The notes under the pieces: model-generated
The model's input: the letters and a program-made list of their open reading frames with translations, nothing else
Databases searched by the model: none
What the model was told of the DNA's origin: nothing
Program-made: the position numbers and the translations under genes
Assembly: GCA_009602725.1 (NCBI GenBank)
Contig: WELB01000032.1
Location: forward strand, 703,691-767,690
Direction of reading: 5' to 3'
Source of the DNA: Spirogloea muscicola
Lineage: Eukaryota; Streptophyta; Zygnematophyceae; Spirogloeales; Spirogloeaceae
Length of the DNA: 64,000 nucleotides
Shown: positions 47,987-59,476 of the stretch, in pieces
Position numbering within the stretch: position 1 is the stretch's first letter
How the letters are laid out: each line of letters starts with the position of its first letter

Positions 47987-49743
47987 GGCTTTTGCTTCAG
48001 TTCTGGGCTGGCCTCTCCCAGCCACCGCCCTCTCCTGGAAGCGATTTACTTTTTTGCTTCCCACTACCCCAACTCGTACAGGTAATAGTGTTGTACAAAG
48101 GTATAGGGTTTACATTGGTACAGTAGACAGCCCTTCATTCTTTGTCCTCATTCTTTGAACAGGTGCCATGATTAGTAGATGTCTTTGCCTCCATTGCTTC
48201 CAGCCGAGGAGCCATATAAAAAAACAAAGGGCTTACAAAGTCTGCCTGCCAATATTTCCTCGTGCGTGGCTCTCCTCCAAGAGCCCTCCCACAGCCTGAC
48301 GAGAAGCAGACATGGAGAAAATGATCCAATGCATTAGCCCCAGAAGCTGACACTGTCAGCCTTCAGGTTGTGTAATAGCTGCCGCCTTTGGCGTTTGCAC
48401 GTTGGGGCATGTATTGAGAGCTACTTTTCTGCTTCTCCAGCAACCCAATGCCAAATCCTGAATGACTTATGGCAATTTGCTGGGAGCAGGCTCCGCGCCC
48501 AGCTTGCACCCCGGCTGCAGTCTCTCATCATTCTAAGTTGATATAAGCAGCCAGCAGCACGACCAACGGGTGTGTAGCTCGTGCTTGGGGAAAACATTCA
48601 AAAGTATAAGCGTCATGTGGAAAATATAGTGGCCAGGGTCGACGGAGAAATAGCTCATAGTCCAACTCGATGAAAGTGGAGGCTAATATAGCAGTTTGCA
48701 TCAATTGTAGAGACGTCCTTAAACAACTCCACCGTCATGAAATTGGACAGGGAGTATGCTCATTTCCAGGAGGGTCAGTAACTGCAACGTTGACGGCAGT
48801 GGATCTTGTGCAATGTGTGCAGATGGAGGATTTGTGGGAGAGCAGTATAGAGAAGGCATCACTGGCACACAACTCGCGGTGCAATGGCTTTAAGAGAGGG
48901 TTCCTGCAAAGTCGAAATACTAAGGCGGCAAACGAGTATCTCATGATAGCAGAAAGGAAGCTCGATGACATCGTCTTCGTGCTGCTCTCATCTCACATTT
49001 AAGGTTGCTATAGACTACAAGGAGCACAACCAGGCTGGCAAGCAGATTGGTTCTGACGAAATGGGACTGGAGACTGACAGGTCGAAGTGGAGATCCTAGG
49101 CTCAGCATCATCTTTGCACTGCTTTCAAGCCCACTCCGAAGTAATGGTGTCTCTTGAAGAGCTGAATCTAGACAACATTCTTGCAATCCTCTAGCCTCAC
49201 CTGCACATCTGTTTACTTGCAAGGAACAATCGTCATGTTGTGCTTGAATGTAGTTTGATGCTCCAGTGGAAGGCCCAAATCTACTTGTTCTTGATCAAGT
49301 CCAAATCATGACTATATGGACCCACTACCACTGTCACGAAGTCATCATGTCTTCCTTACATTAAGGGGCCAACTGCTTGTACTCCTGTGCGAGGTACAAC
49401 CTTGATGTGCTCAACTTACAGACCAAAGCCCGCGGCAACAACTCCTCTGAATCCGTACTTAACCCTCTGACCAAGATCAAATGCAGCATTCAGTACCATG
49501 AGTTGCAGAAGAGAGCAAGATAAAGGAATTTGATAGAAATGTTGAGAGATAATCGGATGGCGGGCAGCTCAAATTCCCAGATCTCCAGCCGACTCAACTG
49601 CGTTGATGGACTTGACCAGAGACAGGCAGACGTTTATAGATTTAGGATTGCTGTACATGGGTGCCTGCTCTCACGGTGACCACGCAAAAGGTAAGAAATG
49701 GATGGTAAGAAATGATTCTTGGCTGCATCTGAGCTGACTATAA
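47987..49743. other. ATM / oxidoreductase convergent spacer
   Basis: A hairpin-repeat core (TGGGCTGGCCTCTCCCAGCC, about 48004-48023) lies only some 20 bases after the ATM stop. An open frame of 110 codons at 48670-49002 (plus) has no recognisable motif and I do not call it a gene. The rest should hold the 3' ends of the two convergent genes. Confidence 0.5.
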
Positions 49744-51634
49744 TTACAGGCTATATGAGCAATTTTCAACCTTCTCTGATTGGGCCCCACTTGGGGGCCT
49801 GTCCGCATGGACTGCACGGAAGCTGCATCTGTCAACGTCCGAGTCCCAGGTGCCAGTCTGCATAAGCATCGCAGCTATCCTACCAATCTCGACCGAAGAT
49901 TTTGCCGCCGCCCCTGAGCCGCCTGATGCAACGTAGATGGTTGCATCGTCCCCGTCGAGGGTGTCGATGTACGGGTGCTTGTGCTGAGTGTACGTCACTA
50001 CGCAGGGCTTGGAGGAGAAGGACTCGACCTGCAGGCCTGGCAGGAGGAACAGCAGCGCCTCGCGTAGCGCAACAGCCTCCTCTTGCCGCCCTGAGCTCTG
50101 AAACCAGGCGGCGAGGTTGGCATGCGAATGCCGGAAAATCGGATCCCAGACGGTACCCCCGATCTTGAGATACGTCTTGCCATCGGGGTATGTGAGCGGT
50201 GGGCAGGCATAGACAGAGTGCAAGAAGGGGTGCGAGGCGAGGCGGTAGATGAGGGACGGCATGCTTCGTAGCCGCGCGGCCTCAGTGGGGCCCAGCTCCG
50301 CCAGGAGCACGCAACTGGCCTGCGGCCGCAGATCGAGCAACTGGCAACCGCTATTTCGCAGGACGTCGTTGGTCCACGCGTCCGCGGCCACAAGGACTTT
50401 GCGAGCCAGGTACATGCTGCCCTCGTGAGTATGCACCGCAACCAGGCCAGTGGCCCGTCTCTCCAGCAACGAGACTGTCTCGCGAGCAATGTCGGCTTGC
50501 GCCTGCTCTGCCAGGCGGAGCTGAGCAGCAACGAGCGCGCGGGGGTTAATGTACCCAGCGCCGCCAGTCTCAAGCACGGCGGCGTCATTGTCAGAGAAGC
50601 GGAGGTACGGGAAGCGCGCCTCCAGATGCTCACTGCCAGTGATGAGCTCAACAGGTGCCCCATTGGCAAGGCCCTCCTTGTACGCCTGGGGAAAGGAGGA
50701 GGCAAGGCATTAGGTGCTTCGCTGCGCTGCCTCCAGCCCTTCCCTTCCTAAGCCAGAGCACCTCACAAGCGTTAGGCATCCATGACAGGCGGTATGATCA
50801 GGCTGCAGGGCCACTAAGTGAGGTATCCGCTCGGAGGTTGATAACCCAGACGCAAGAAACATGGCGCAGGTGCTATCGATGCTGGCGACCAGAAGACGAT
50901 CCCACAGACCAGGGTTTCTAATCAGTGACTGGGGTTATCAGAAGCAGGAGCCCAGCACCATGGACTCGGAAAAGCTTCCACGCCGGAATGGGGAGTGGAG
51001 CCCCAAGTAGGCGAGGAAGGTTACTACGAGCGAAAGGGAGCTCCGGCCCCAAACCCAGAACCCTCTAAAACCTTGTATCCCTAAATCCTAACCCCTAGAT
51101 CCTCAACCCCTTAACCCTGAATCCTTGCGAGCCAGGCGCGAGCCGAGTGGGGGCCACTGTACCTTGTGCAGAGTGTCGCCGGACTGGCCGTAGAAGGGCG
51201 TGACGCGGAGGGAGCCGGGGGCGTGGTGGAAGCGCAGCCCGCTGGCGCGCTCGATGCCGGCGTATGCCGCCATGGAGCGCGCCGCCAGCGCCGCCCACAG
51301 CGGGTCTGGGTCCACAATCCTCGTCAGCCGGCCCTCATCGTAGTGCGACGCGAAGACGCCCTGGCGCGCCGCCGCCGCCGCCGCCGCCGCCGCTTCAGCC
51401 GCCGCAGCCTTGGAGCTCTCGTCAACTTCATGCACTCGGCTGGCCTTCACAGCCGCGCCTTGGATGTCCGCAGCCAGCTTCGACGCTCAAGCCCCGAGCG
51501 CCGAGCGGCCGGAGCCGCGAGCTCCGGCGGCATGTCGGCCGCCGCCGCACCTCGTGGGAGCGCCAGTCCGCGGGCTCCGGCGGGCCGACGCCCAGGACGC
51601 GGCCGCCGCCGCCGCTCGCCGTCAGCGCCCGTGA
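49744..51634 (-). CDS. FAD-dependent oxidoreductase (DAO family), 5' end missing at an N
   Basis: This is a D-amino-acid-oxidase/sarcosine-oxidase-type flavoprotein, which oxidises amines or amino acids using bound FAD. Readable exons: up to 51551 (from the N at 51635), 51360-51163, 50685-49744; phases agree and give 407 residues. Seen segments are RVLGVGPPEPADWRSHE, GVFASHYDEGRLTRIVDPDP, the substrate-domain GYINPRALVAAQLRL, VLVAADAWTNDVLR, and the C-terminal FAD-contact region IYVASGGSGAAAKSSVEIG. The N-terminal Rossmann GxGxxG motif expected just before SRALTASGGGGRVLG is absent and should fall at or beyond the N. The true start and a possible transit peptide therefore cannot be fixed. The intron 50686-51162 holds a telomere-like tract. 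Substrate unknown. Confidence 0.85.
51050..51125. repeat. Degenerate telomere-like tract inside an intron
   Basis: About ten C-rich units such as CCCTAAA, CCTAACCCC, CCCTCTAAAA, CCCTTAACCCTGAA run consecutively. They approximate the plant-type CCCTAAA repeat and lie in the intron between the second and third readable exons of the FAD oxidoreductase. Confidence 0.7.
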
Positions 51635-51635
51635 N

Positions 51636-53260
51636 GCGGCGTGGGGATGAACTGGTTCCTGGCTGAGACTTGACAATGGCGCCTTTCCTCTCTCCCCACC
51701 TCCTTTTCCTTCTCCGGCAGCCAAGGCAAGAAATGAGTTACGTGACTCTCTGACTCACAGTAGCGGAGCGAGCGCTGTTCCGGGCCCCTGGTGGAGCCGG
51801 AGCTGGCGCTGCTCGAGCGCCAGCGCCTGTTGCAATTTCCCAAGCGCACATTGGCCTTGCCCAGGGCTCGGCTGCAGCGCACGCCCACCGGGGAGGCGGC
51901 GTCGGCGGCAGCAGCGGTGGCTGCAGCGGCAGAGGTAGCGGGCGAAGCGTCCCCCTGACTCAGGCAATCAGCGCACATTGAGCGGTGGAAAAATGTGCGG
52001 CAGCAAGGTGGCTGAAGCAGACCTTCGAAGACAGCCCAGCTCCCTGCAATAGGGGTCCTGGGCAATCCCTCCATTCCTTCGCCGGCAGGCACGTTTAGCT
52101 CTCCATGGAGGATGCAGAGGGCAGTGCTTTCATCTTCCTTTTGGACTCATAGCCTACTGTGAATTCATGACCTGCGCACATCATCCAAGCGCCCAACTAA
52201 CAGCATCAGCAAAAGGGCTTCACAACATTCATAATGCATCACTGCTGCAGTCAAGATGCAAACAAAACACATAATCGCTGTGAAGCACTCCTCAAGGCAC
52301 AGCACTGTGCCCCACAGGACACTATGCTGCCATCAAATGCTGGCGGAGCCTTGCCTATTTGACGATCTTGGCACAACCGTTGCTTGTCTCTGGTGCTCAG
52401 AGTGCATGTCCTTGCAGCTGTCCATAACCTTGGCTTTTAGTAACTTCCTGTCCATCAGCATGATGCTGGGCGCACCTGCTGAGGGTTGCGAGGTGTCAAC
52501 CCAATCAGCACGTGGCGCCATGTCGAGTATACATTGGCTAAATGTACTAGAGGGTTCCCTCAAAAGTAAAACGTGGTTCACTGTTGTGGCAGTGTATGTC
52601 CACTTTTATCCTGTATTCGAAAGTGCGTAAGCCACAGCGCATTGTCTATTAACGTGATGTCCGCACCCAGCGTGACTGTAAACCTGTGGTATGGATGATT
52701 AATGATTGATGATTGATGATTGATGTGTTGTACCCCAACAAAGGCATCACTTTGGGCTGCTCAAATCATTACACCCCTTCCAAGCAAGTTAGATTTGAGA
52801 GGCTTGCAATGACTCACATGATCAATTTGCAGCACCTCTAGCACAGGGAGCTCCAGCAGTCTGCTTGATGGCTCCTGGAACAACGCAGTCGACCTGGCGA
52901 AAGAGATTGACAGCGGCTTGATCACTAATTTGCACTTCGACCCAGCCACAGCATGTCTCTAGAAGTCCCAGTGCACCATTCAGGACTCAGAGCTTGAGCA
53001 GGGCTTGAGCAACTTATGCATGTTGCTTGCTGCTCTGTGGTGCATCGGACCTCAAGATGGCCTGTTGTGCTGCATGACTGCTATAGGAGCAGTGGGCCTT
53101 GCTGTTGCCCCCTGCTTTGGTGGCATTGGCGGCCCTGGCAGCCTCGGCTCCCTGGGACCATACTGTTGCTGCTGCTGCCCACCATGCACAGGCAGGACCG
53201 GCCAGTGCTGCGGCAACGGTGGCGGGAGCGGGTACCCATGTTGCCCTGGCCCAGAGGAAG
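51636..53260. other. Unresolved region between the oxidoreductase and the HUA2-like gene
   Basis: The first 450 bases are GC-rich and should contain the missing 5' exon or promoter of the oxidoreductase. Minus-strand open segments at about 52333-52581 (contains VDTSQPSAGAPSIMLMDRK) and 52761-52949 (contains LVIKPLSISFARSTALFQEP) have more protein-like composition than their surroundings. They do not resemble a family I can name. A Pro/Gln-rich minus-strand frame at 53052-53270 may be an alternative end of the HUA2-like gene. A GATT-type tandem lies at 52694-52724. Confidence 0.45.
52694..52724. repeat. Short tandem repeat, unit GATTGAT
   Basis: Four imperfect units of ATGATTG, back to back. 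Confidence 0.85.
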
Positions 53261-56200
53261 TCATATGCACAGGTGTGAGTCTCCATCTGACATTTCTGAC
53301 AGATGCAGATGTAATTGTTGATGCAAAGTTTGCAGCTCATCACTAAGCTGGCAAAGTAGAGCATCCATTTTACCAGGAGGTGGTGGTGCTGGAGGCCCGC
53401 CAAGTGGAGGAAGGGGAGGAGGAGGGTACGGGCCCTGCAGCAGTGGCTGTGGTGAAAACGATGGGCCGGCGAAGAACCCAGGCGGGCCAGGCAGGGGCTG
53501 TTGCAAGTACGGGCCTGGAGGAGGGGGCGGTGGCGGGTATGGAGGGGGTCCCATTGGATGACCCATGCCAGGCAGCGGTGGCATTGGCGGCCTTGAGTGA
53601 TGGTGGCCAGGAGGATTGCCGGGTGTAGGTGCGGAGCCATTCGACAGTGGTCTGCTGCCTGTGCCAGGCTGTCCTGCAGCCCAAAAGCAACAAGCATAAC
53701 TTGCATCAGGCTTCTGGATGTACGAGGCATCCTGAATATCAGCTGATTTTTGGACGTCGAGTGGCAAGTCTGGTCATGGTGCAGTGCTTTACCTTGGTGT
53801 CCTGATTCACCAGACGGCCTAGCGCCGGCATGCGACGCGCTTGCAGCCGCCTCCTGGGCAGCAGAGGCCATCTGCCATGGGTGCTGCTTCTCCTGAGGAG
53901 CTGAGGGCCGCAACAGCTGCTGCTGCAGAGGGTTTGGCTGCCAGGGGTGGTGCAGAGGGAAAGGTGGCCCGGCGGGCGGCGGCGGGGTGGGCATGGGAGC
54001 CGTCGGCTGGCCATGCTGGAAGGGTGGACAAGAGTACTGCTGGCTGTTGCCATCACTGCTGAAGCCACTGGATGGCGGCGGAGGCGGCAAGGGCTGCAGC
54101 AGGAGCGGCGGCCGTGCCGGTCCCCCGGCCGGCGGCGGCGGCGGCGGCAGGCTGGCTGGCGATGCAGCAGCGGCCACGGAGGGCGTGTATAGCTGCTCGG
54201 AGGAGTAGGACCTGGCTAGAGGTGACAGGATGGCGACGGCTGGAAACCTCCTAGGCGAGGACTCGAGGGGCGGGGGGGAGGGAGGAGGAGGAGAGGAGGG
54301 AGGCGGTGGCGGATCCGAGGGCTGGTCTGGGGGAGGGGGCGGGACGCTACCATTCTCCATCGGGCCCTCTGCAGCTGCTGGGCCGTTCGCCACCGAGTCA
54401 TCCTGGCCAGCAGCCTGCGATAGGTCCGTCTTGACGATGTCCAAGAGCGCTGCGGGACTTGCGAGCTTGGGCCCGTCCTCGTCGTCCTCGTCCGCGTCGT
54501 CCTTAGCGAGGACCAGGCCCTCTGGCAGCTTCATCCCAGCCATGCTGCATTCAGCAATACGGAGCTCTCATTGACCGTGGACAAGTGGAGTTGATACAGT
54601 AGTTGTGCATGCCTGAAGGTAAATACCTTGAGGTGAACCATTCAACTGTTACAACAATCTGAGCTCAACCAAGACATCAACCTCTTGACATAGACTAGGG
54701 CATGTGTGATACTATAATCACACCCCAATGCTCATAGCCTCATACCTGCCATATTCGTCGACGCCAAGCCCAGAGAGCTCCCGCAATGGGTCATCGAGCG
54801 CCCGCTCTGCTCTGGCCACTCGCCTGGGCAACTCATTGGCTGCAGCTGCATTGTGGGCTTCAATCTCTTTGATGAAGTGCTTTAGCACTGCATCAGGCAA
54901 AGTGTTCCGCTCCCGCCACAGGGTGAGCACCTGTAGCGATTGCAGCGACCCGACAATGCACCGTCAGAAAGACCGCAACGGGGATACAGAAGATTGTCTA
55001 AGACTGCCCAGCTGCGCACATACCTTTCTTCATCCACAGTGTAAGTAAAACAAAATCTACTTGTTTGTGACAAAACTGAAGGACGTAACGCGTCGGAGCT
55101 TAAGGCTCTAAGTACCAACTCATCAAAATCATCTGAGGGGTCAGTGCATGTTAGTCTCTTGAAAACATACCCGAAGACACTGCTTCCTGTTTTCGCTGGC
55201 ATTTGGTCCTATTGGAGCAGCCAGAGAGAGGAGGCGTGGCAGCGATGCCTCGACCAGCTTCAAGAACGTCCTTGCGCTTGGGGCTTCTGCTTTTGAAGTG
55301 AAGATCCCATGAGATTTGAAATGTAAAAAAATAGATAGCGCCTGAGGGACTTAAAAAATTTAGACTACGCTTTCAAGCAGCAAAGAGCCTCATCTAAAGA
55401 GGAAAGTATCTGACCTTTGTCTTTGTGTGAGATCTGTGTGATGGAGTCTATCAGGAAGAAGAGGTCAACCCGCTTGTACAGGTTGTTCTCATTCTGAAGC
55501 CTCCTCTCTAAAGACCGCATGACCTGGTAAGAGCAAGGCAAAGCAGCATCAGTCAACAATAAAGCCCCTAGCCTTGAAAGCGCACTCTTATAGAGCCCTA
55601 CAACTTCTCTGTACTCAAAACAGCCAGTGATTGATCTGATGCAGACAACGGCGCCCTGGTACAGCTTCATGATCAGGTGACTTCAGTGGAGCCAGCCATA
55701 ATGGAGGCCTGGACGCGCAATCCTAGGTCGCCTCAACTCAATAATACCTGGTCGGCGATGCCAAGCCTCCCGCACTCAAGAGCCTGGCGTGTCACGCGGC
55801 CAATGCTGTCCTTGGTCCTTGTCAGCATGTCCAGCATTCCCTCAAACGTGGCCCTCGCAATTCCTCCTTCTGCCGACGTACTGTGAGTTGGTGGCGTTGA
55901 CGGGACCTTGTGCATCTGGGCCGAGGTATGGTCATCGTTGTCCACGGTTGCCTGATCGCAAGCCAGCGGGGGTCCCCACCGAGACTTCCTGCTGGCTGGC
56001 TCGCGGGCGGGGGCATGGGTTGCAGTCGATGGCTGTTGCTGCAGCTTGCTCTGGGACACCGGTGGCGACTCCGAGGCCTTGGTTGCACCTGCCGCCAGGC
56101 CCCTGAAGGCCTTGTCCGCTCCCGCAAGGTCGTTGGAAAGATCCTCCGTAGGAGACGTGAGAGGAGGAGGCGAGGTGACTCCTACTGGCATGGTGGCTCG

Positions 56201-58697
56201 TCGGCCCTGCTTGGCCAGGGCGGCGTCCAGGAGGCTGCGCATCATGGACTTGGGTGGAGCCGAGTCGTTGGGGCTCTCGAGCAGCTGAGCCCCAAGCTTG
56301 GCACCGTTTGAGTCCCTGCCATGCGATGCACCACACAAACAATCTCAAATAGAAGCGAGTAAAACGTACAGAAGAGAAGCTCAAATATGAGGACAGTAAT
56401 TCTGGAGCACAGTAGACATCACCGCATCACCGCATCTCAAAGGCAAGTGCCTAATTTAAAGTCACGTGCAACTGCAAAGGAAGAGACGAACATGTCGCAT
56501 CACAATTCACAGTCGAGCGCGAAGCAGCAACCGCACTCAGCAACTTGCATTGACAACCGCAGCAGCAGCGCAAGGAGGGGCAGCTCTGACCTCTTGAGCC
56601 TCTCGGCCACCTCGCTGGGGCTGGGCCGCAGCAGCGCCCGGTATGAGAGCGGCCCCTTGCTCGCTTCCTCCGCAGCTGCGCCCCGCTTCCGGTCTGGCAC
56701 TGGAGTAAATGACTTGGCCCTGGCAATGCTATCGCTCTTGTTGCCATTCTTCGGCAGCAGCTTCACTTGGACCTTGCTTGCCAGCTTGGTCAGCGGCACC
56801 TCCTTCCATGATGCGCCGCCGTCCACCGTCTCCTTGCGCTGCGCTACAGGAGGCAGCTTCGCCTCAGCCTTCTCTCTGACGCCTGACCGGTCTCTCGGCG
56901 GCTTCCTCCCAGGCCGCTGCTCGCAGTCTTCCTGCTGCTCCGGCTGCTCTTTGCCGCCCTGCTGCTCAACTTCGGCTACGATCTCCTGAGCCATGGCATC
57001 ACACACCTCCTCATACGGGACAGTCGCAGCCCCATCCTCAGGGCCTGAGGAGTACGTCTCCTCGACACCAACCGGGAGGTCGCTCACCTGGTCGCTGGTC
57101 GTCTCCTCGGCATCAACAGCCGGTGTTTCGGCCTCCTGCTTCCGCTGTCGCCTTCCCCTCCTCATCAGTGTCCCCACCCTATCTGGAGCAGCCGCCGGTT
57201 GCATGCTGTCGGGCTGAGCAGTCGCATCCGCAGCGGCAGGCGCAGCTGCCCTCCGCGGCCTCCCCCTCTTGCGAGGCAGCGCAGCCACTGAACCGTCTCC
57301 GACGCTCCCGCTCTCCAAGGCTGGCAGAGGTGCAACTTCAGCTTCATGCTCAGAGTCCCTAGCGCCATCCACGTTCGCGGGCAGGGATGTGGCAGGGTCA
57401 ACCTTCCGGCGCCTCCCCGGCCGCTTCTTCTCCATCTCCTCCACAGGCTGGACGCCATCTGCCTGCTCGGCCGCTACTACGCCGTCCTTCTTCCGCCCCC
57501 GGGCCCTCCTGCCCCCCTGCCCTCCTGCCCCAGCAGCACCATCCGTTGTAGCGCCCGGACCCTTCTCGGCATCCTTGAATTTGCGCCGCACGTACTTCCT
57601 CTTCACCCGCACCTCCGGCACCGCGGGCTTGCTCTCGCCGCCGGACCGGAAGCGCTTCGCCAGCGGCTCATCATCATCAGCATCATCGTCGTGATCCAAG
57701 TCCGGTGCCTGAGCCTCTTCCATGACTGCTTCAGGTACTGCCTCTGTAGCCGCTTCCTGCATGAGGACACAAGGCTGCCATCATGCACGCGCACGTCCCT
57801 CAAAAGTAGTGCGACTGACCCGATTGCCAGCATCTACCAAGAAGGCGTTGCACAGGCCCCTGGGCCGGTCCAAGCTGACGAGATAGAGCTTGATGACATG
57901 GAGCTATGACGGCAGACCTCGCCGGCTTGCGCTGACAGTGGTAGGTCGTCATCAGCAGCAGGAGCAACCCCCGGCTCTCCACTGTGCAGGTCCGAGTCGG
58001 CTGCCTCAGGCCCCCAAGCAGCTTCAGCTGACTCCTGCTCTGCAGGGGCGTCAGCAGCCTCAGCAGCAGCATCCTCGGTGTCCGTGTCCGCTTCCGGCTG
58101 GGCTTGCCCTTCCGCCAGCTGCGGCTTCAGAGCGGCGGCCGCCAGCAGCTCGTCGTCGAGCCTGCAAATCTCCTCGACAGCCTCGGCGAAGCCGGGAGCG
58201 GCCTTGCGCTCCTTCGCCTTGATGACCAGCGCGCGCGCCGACGGCGTGAAGCGGGACACCTCCTTGGGCAGGCAGAAGCGGCTGGCGGCGGCGGCCACGC
58301 CGAGTACGAGGCCGGCAAAGTGAGAGCCTGGCGGCGATGCCGGCTGGCGAGCTCCGAAGCAAGAGGCGCTGCGGCAAAGGGAGGGGGGGGGTTAGGAGGC
58401 GGAGCTCACATCTCGTCGGTGCCGAAGAACTTGACGAAGATGCGCAGCCGGTTGGGCTTGTGCCCGTGGGCCTCCGGGTCGCTCACCTGCAACCGCCGAG
58501 CGCCGCTTCCTCCCGGGGTCAGCGCCTGCCGGCGCGAGACCGACGAGGCTGAGAGCAAGGAGCCACATGGAGGACTGTCGCCGGCTGAGCAGAGGGGAAG
58601 GAGAGCTCACCCGCGCGGGCCATGGCGGGTAGCCCTTCACCTTGCCGAGCACCAGCATGCCGGGCGCCCAGTCCTCCGGCAGCCGCTTGGGCGGCAT
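53261..58697 (-). CDS. HUA2: HUA2-like PWWP and CID protein, 10 exons, about 1278 aa
   Basis: HUA2/HULK proteins are plant-specific nuclear factors. They join a chromatin-reading PWWP domain to an RPR/CID domain that binds the RNA polymerase II tail, and they affect pre-mRNA processing and flowering genes in Arabidopsis. Exons: 58697-58611, 58486-58410, 58281-57918, 57756-56591, 56315-55748, 55523-55415, 55286-55171, 54930-54746, 54544-53793, 53673-53261, together 3837 nt, phases consistent. The PWWP reads GMLVLGKVKGYPPWPARVSD and KPNRLRIFVKFFGTDE. Exon 4 is basic/acidic with AT-hook-like KRGRPRR. Exon 5 has SMMRSLLDAALAKQG and LTRTKDSIGRVTRQAL. The CID (about residues 755-891) reads YKRVDLFFLIDSITQISH, ASLPRLLSLAAPIGPNASEN and ALDDPLRELSGLGVDEYG. 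The C-terminal third is proline-rich. Less certain: the exon 3 acceptor (58282), the start (the frame is open further upstream past an N at 58799) and the C-terminal end. Confidence 0.9.
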
Positions 58698-59195
58698 CGC
58701 GGCGGCCGCTCGCTCGCTCCCCGGAAAGACCCCGCGGAGCTCACGCCGCCGCCCCGCCGCCGTGCTCAGCCGTCGCGCCGGCGGCGGCGGCCGCCGGCNC
58801 TCTGCTTCCTCCTCCACATCGCGCTCCACCTCCCCGCCCTCGGCCTTGCCCTCCTCGGCCTCCTCACCATCGACCTCCATGCGCACCACGCGCCCCGCCC
58901 TTCTTGGCACCACTGGCGCCTCCTTCGTGACGTCGTACGGGCCAGCCCTGACTTGCTCCTGCTGGGCATTATGACCGGGGCCAAACAGGGCAAGACTTTC
59001 ATCTTAGATCCTTTTAAAACGAATGAGGACTTGTGCAGTACCTGTATCTGAAGCTGGTCAGCCACATGGGTCTTGGCCCAAAATCCCTGATCTGCCCCTT
59101 GACGTCAACGCAGAAGTAATACACTCACCAAGCTTGCTGTCCTCACCAGAGCCGCCGCCATTGCCTCGTCCCGCTTTCCGCTTGCGCCTGAGCGC
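58698..59195. promoter_or_regulatory. Shared head-to-head spacer of HUA2-like and SUMO protease genes
   Basis: Two genes point away from each other here and only about 500 bases separate their first readable coding segments. The sequence is GC-rich near HUA2 (with an N at 58799) and less so toward 59000. It is a candidate bidirectional promoter. Core promoter elements were not identified. Confidence 0.5.
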
Positions 59196-59444
59196 GTGGA
59201 GGTGGCCACCGCCACCGCAACAGTGGCTGCTGCCGCAGCATTCGTGGCAAGCTTCCAGCTGCCGCCGCTAGCGCCGCCGGCGCCGCCGACCTTGGCCTTG
59301 CCCTTGACAAGCTCTTCGACGTCGACCTTTGCAGGTGAGGCGGCACTGACGGTCCGGCTCTTGGACAGGACCCTCGCTGCTGGCATCGCTCCTCCGGGCT
59401 TGCTATTCCGAGGAGCGGTCTTATCCCTGCCTCCAGACTTGGCC

Positions 59445-59476
<32 letters not shown>

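Noticed and set aside
48670-49002. A 110-codon plus-strand open frame
   Set aside because: No motif, no splice partners and a position in the convergent spacer; kept only as a remark.
53014-54543. A 509-codon minus-strand frame read as one exon
   Set aside because: Only 54543-53793 is coding; beyond that the frame runs through an intron, while the real last exon (53673-53261) is in another phase and keeps the proline-rich style.
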